A stretch of 64,000 nucleotides of DNA from CAZPHI01 sp964586425 (GTDB taxonomy: Bacteria; Bacillota; Clostridia; Lachnospirales; Lachnospiraceae). The DNA is taken from the NCBI GenBank assembly GCA_964586425.1, contig CAZPHI010000003.1:22572-86571 (forward strand), in the 5' to 3' direction. Position 1 is the first letter of the stretch, and each line of letters opens with the position of its first letter. Positions 61,024-64,000 of the stretch are shown piece by piece. The position numbers and the translations under genes were made by a program. The notes below the pieces were generated by a model, which had not been told where the DNA came from, did no database searches, and was given only the letters and a program-made list of their open reading frames with translations.

Positions 61024-64000
61024 ATGAGGAGAATTAAAGGTTATACCAAAGGTAACATCAAGAGAATAATAAGTCTTATACTTGTAATTGCAATGCTTAC
61101 ATCAACACTGTATGCATGTAATGATGGCGAGAAAAAGACAGCAGATGAGAGTAATAACAGCAGTGCGAACTATGCAGAAAAGCTTATGGAGGTAAAACCG
61201 GCACAGGAATCCATAGGTGAGAGACTTGTATCAGCAGTGACAAAGAGCAGTAATGAGTCTGCTGACATAGCAAAGGCAGTTAATGAATATATTAATGCCC
61301 TAACTGTAAAGGATGATATGACAGCTTCACAGTTAAAGGATTATATATCAAAGACAGAGATAAGTGAGGAGTGGAAGAATACGCTGCTTGCCCGTAATCA
61401 GGCATATACAGATGCTGTGACACAGTCCAAAGCAGGACTTCTTGATACTCTTAATAATTATGAGACTTCAGTCAAAGCTAATGATAGTGCTGCACAAGCA
61501 TTTAATATGAGTGCATTAGATGATTATATATCACAATGCAGTGACAGCACGCTGGTTAATAAAGCGGATAGTAATAAAACAGACAGCAATAAAACAGACA
61601 GTAACAAAGCCGATAATGAAGACATGATAGTAAAAACAGCACCAAAGGCTATACCAGAGATTAACATGGATGAAACTGATGCGGATGATATTCAGTCCAA
61701 AACAGGTGAAAAAACGGAAGTCTTTGCTGCCAATATGAGTGCATACAGTAATAATGAACTTAAGGCTACAGATGGTATAATGCAGCTTGATGAAGCTGCC
61801 AAAGCAAAGGTTAAGGAATTAGGTACACCACTTAACATATATAACTTTCTAATAGATAATATAAAAAACGAATGTTATAAAGGAATAAAAAAGGGAGCGC
61901 AGGCAACCTATGACAGCAGGGCAGGCTCAGATGCAGACCAGGCAACACTCTTTATAGCAATGTTAAGATATGCAGGATATGATGCTGGTTATATAAGAGG
62001 AAGAATATATCTTGATGCAAAAGAGGTAATGGAGTTAACAGCTACGGATACAGTAGTGGGAGCTGCAAGAACTCTTGGTGCCTTGGGTAATGATGTCTCA
62101 ATAGTTATATCTGCGGGAGAACCAGCAGGAATACAGCTTGAACATACCTGGGTAGCGGCATATGTGCCATATGGAGATTACCGAGGAAGTGGTAGTAACA
62201 GTGGAACATACAGATTGCTTGAGCTGGATACGTCAGTAAAGTATCTGGAGTCAGAACCTGAGGTAAAGGACGAGCAGTATTATCTGTATGGCCGAGAGAT
62301 TAAAAAAAGCAGCTGTTCATATCTTCCAATGTCATTAAGATTTGATGTAATTGAAAGAAGTGAATTAGAAGCGGTTTATGGTGGAAGCTATGACAGCATA
62401 AGCATCAATATATCAGGCAATGTAGTAACACTTAATACCTGGGAGATGTACTGCAAACAGTATACAATTATGTATGAGCCTGAGACACAAGAGGACAGGC
62501 AGCTGATAGACAGCTTTGGTGGAATTATGAACGTTCCATCATATCTTGTACATGTAGTTCCTGTACTAAAATCAGGCAACGAAGTGATTCTTAGTGGTAA
62601 TGCAGTTAATCCGGGAGATAAGCAGAAGGTATATTTTGAGATAAACAACGGTGGAGAGAATGCAGCGTATAGTAACATCATAAGTGCAGGCTCAATGTAT
62701 TCTGTTGTAATGGATTATGGTTTTACAACAAGTGAGCATCTGGAGGCAGCAAAGGAAAGATATGAGGCGGCATCAGCAAAGCTTAATGCAATGTCCAAAG
62801 AAACTTATGAGTCAAGACCATATGATATCCTGTATTCAGAAGATATACTTGGAAGTCTTTTAAATCTTGGAGGAGTGCTGTATTATGTACAAAAGGATGT
62901 TAATGATATACAGCTTGCCAATTATTATGAAATCAATGGTTTCAAGGGAACCTCTGTATTGATGACAGGCTATGAATTCGGTTATGAAAGATCTTTTGGA
63001 TTCGTAACAAAGCTTAGCGAAGGCTATGTATTTATAGATGCAGATTATGATCTAAAGTCAGCTGTAGCAAGGGCAGATGATGAGGAAAGCAAGCAAAGAG
63101 AACGATTATACATGTTTGGAAGTGGTCTGCTTGCATCCCAGGCAGAATCGGAGGTATGGGAGACACTGCTTTCGGTGGAGGCAGTGTCAACCTCATCACT
63201 TATAACTGACGCCTTCGAGGCAGGTGAGGAAGTAGTTGCGTTAAGTGCAGAAAACTACTATGATGATTATGAGTATTATCTGGATATAAGTGACGATACG
63301 CGAAGTGCTATTGAAAGCAAGATAGATGATGGCTATGTGGTGATAATGCCATTCGAAACCTCTGTAGTGGGAAGCTGGCAGGGTGAGGCCTATATGATAA
63401 TAGACCCATTGAATGGCAGCGGTGCCTATATGATAAGCGGTGGACTTAAGGGTGGGTCTACAGGAATTACAGTGCCAGAGGCAGCTCTTTTCAACTGTAT
63501 AATAGATATAGTAGATTTGATTGCGACAATGAAATTATTCTTAATAGGGCTTAGTGCGTGTGTAACAGCAACCACATGTTTGGTTGATTTAGGTGGCGCC
63601 GCATTAATCATATTTAGCACGTTGGCCTATATAAACACTGCTGAGCAGTTATCCAAGTTATTTATGAATGCAGTCGATTATGCGTGTGGGGATGAGAGCG
63701 CAGGGGATGAGATAATATCAGATGCTGTTGATAACGCGATAATGTTGGCTATAGGTGGGGGTGTGTGTGCACTTTTGGGTATAGCGGCTAAACTAATTAT
63801 GAAAAATAAGCTTATGGCAAAACTGGGGAAAACAGTTGCCGAAGAATTCATGAAACGCTACGGTGATGATATCAGAGCCTGCAAGAAGATGTATTATGAA
63901 TTAATGGATGAGCTGAAGAACAAGAAAACCCAGACAGCAGTGGCCAAAAGCGCGAATCCGGAAAATACCTCATTCTATGTGAATCAGATGAATAATGGAA
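61024..64000 (+). CDS. Giant lipoprotein with transglutaminase-like domain, 3' end outside window
   Basis: The frame is open from ATG 61024 to the window end (992 residues visible). AAGGG lies 5 bases upstream. A lipobox ends at C32 (L-Y-A-C). Residues about 40-240 are helical and Ser/Asn/Lys-rich, with a short D-S-N-K-T repeat (about 182-197). Residues about 270-410 form a transglutaminase-like domain: H374 and D402 of the triad are kept, but the cysteine position in the C-x-D-x-A motif is Asp303 (D-A-D-Q-A), so it is probably not a classical enzyme. Beta-rich modules follow to about 820, then hydrophobic helices (about 830-870 and 900-925) and a charged C-terminal region. It is the second gene of the riboswitch operon. 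The C-terminal part could lead into another domain, which cannot be seen. Confidence 0.8.
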   Translation, partial: MRRIKGYTKGNIKRIISLILVIAMLTSTLYACNDGEKKTADESNNSSANYAEKLMEVKPAQESIGERLVSAVTKSSNESADIAKAVNEYINALTVKDDMTASQLKDYISKTEISEEWKNTLLARNQAYTDAVTQSKAGLLDTLNNYETSVKANDSAAQAFNMSALDDYISQCSDSTLVNKADSNKTDSNKTDSNKADNEDMIVKTAPKAIPEINMDETDADDIQSKTGEKTEVFAANMSAYSNNELKATDGIMQLDEAAKAKVKELGTPLNIYNFLIDNIKNECYKGIKKGAQATYDSRAGSDADQATLFIAMLRYAGYDAGYIRGRIYLDAKEVMELTATDTVVGAARTLGALGNDVSIVISAGEPAGIQLEHTWVAAYVPYGDYRGSGSNSGTYRLLELDTSVKYLESEPEVKDEQYYLYGREIKKSSCSYLPMSLRFDVIERSELEAVYGGSYDSISINISGNVVTLNTWEMYCKQYTIMYEPETQEDRQLIDSFGGIMNVPSYLVHVVPVLKSGNEVILSGNAVNPGDKQKVYFEINNGGENAAYSNIISAGSMYSVVMDYGFTTSEHLEAAKERYEAASAKLNAMSKETYESRPYDILYSEDILGSLLNLGGVLYYVQKDVNDIQLANYYEINGFKGTSVLMTGYEFGYERSFGFVTKLSEGYVFIDADYDLKSAVARADDEESKQRERLYMFGSGLLASQAESEVWETLLSVEAVSTSSLITDAFEAGEEVVALSAENYYDDYEYYLDISDDTRSAIESKIDDGYVVIMPFETSVVGSWQGEAYMIIDPLNGSGAYMISGGLKGGSTGITVPEAALFNCIIDIVDLIATMKLFLIGLSACVTATTCLVDLGGAALIIFSTLAYINTAEQLSKLFMNAVDYACGDESAGDEIISDAVDNAIMLAIGGGVCALLGIAAKLIMKNKLMAKLGKTVAEEFMKRYGDDIRACKKMYYELMDELKNKKTQTAVAKSANPENTSFYVNQMNNG

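Noticed and set aside
1..64000. tRNA or rRNA genes, prophage, insertion sequences
   Set aside because: I looked for cloverleaf-like GC-rich segments, integrase, transposase and phage structural genes and saw none.

Overview
The window is AT-rich DNA from a low-GC Gram-positive bacterium. Most genes have a strong GGAGG-type ribosome binding site, and ATG is the main start, with some TTG and GTG. The gene set fits the family Lachnospiraceae, probably a Lachnospira-like pectin degrader: a very large secreted pectinesterase carrying two DUF4214 modules, a glgC/glgD pair, DUF5057 and transglutaminase-like surface proteins, a c-di-GMP-I riboswitch, and sporulation-family genes of which one (spoIIR) is visibly truncated. 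The species name is inference. I saw no tRNA, rRNA, CRISPR array, insertion sequence or prophage. Three runs of exactly 100 N (32524-32623, 38836-38935, 44121-44220) are scaffold gaps, and two coding sequences are cut by the first of them.

Layout. 1-7.2 kb (+): a 5'-truncated hypothetical protein, a YhaO/SbcD-like phosphoesterase, a short membrane-spanning YhaN-like ATPase and a class A penicillin-binding protein. 7.2-12.4 kb (-): prs, a DnaI-type helicase loader, a DnaD-like protein and murC; four perfect DnaA boxes lie upstream of a good dnaD promoter. 12.8-15.6 kb (+): glgC, glgD, spoVG. 15.6-21.4 kb: an AraC regulator divergent from the pectinesterase. 21.4-31.8 kb (+): pth, mfd, a TetR regulator, an MMPL exporter, a lipoprotein built of L-x-x-G repeats and a small hypothetical gene with a structured leader. 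31.8-38.8 kb: partial SPOCS/LysM and PrcB-like genes, a glycosyltransferase with a membrane partner, a flavodoxin-like reductase, a MATE exporter and a second AraC regulator. 38.9-43.5 kb (+): ispE, GntR regulator, spoIIR remnant, murI, a DUF1934 protein and an MFS transporter. 43.5-44.2 kb: an array of eight 72-bp hairpin repeats between convergent genes, then GC-rich sequence broken by a gap. 44.2-50.1 kb: pncB (-), a D,D-carboxypeptidase, plsC and a small membrane protein (+), then aguB and aguA (-).

50.2-56.9 kb (+) is a compact regulatory and export island: membrane protein, LytTR response regulator, GHKL histidine kinase, ABC-2-type permease, anchored extracytoplasmic protein, ABC ATPase, second permease-like protein, lipoprotein. 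It resembles peptide-sensing or immunity loci, but no precursor peptide was recognised. 56.9-64 kb (+) is the most striking part: a c-di-GMP-I riboswitch with a terminator expression platform precedes a 1273-residue DUF5057-type surface protein and then a lipoprotein of more than 990 residues. That lipoprotein has a transglutaminase-like domain with the catalytic cysteine position substituted, and it runs off the window end. The two form a likely c-di-GMP-controlled cell-surface operon.
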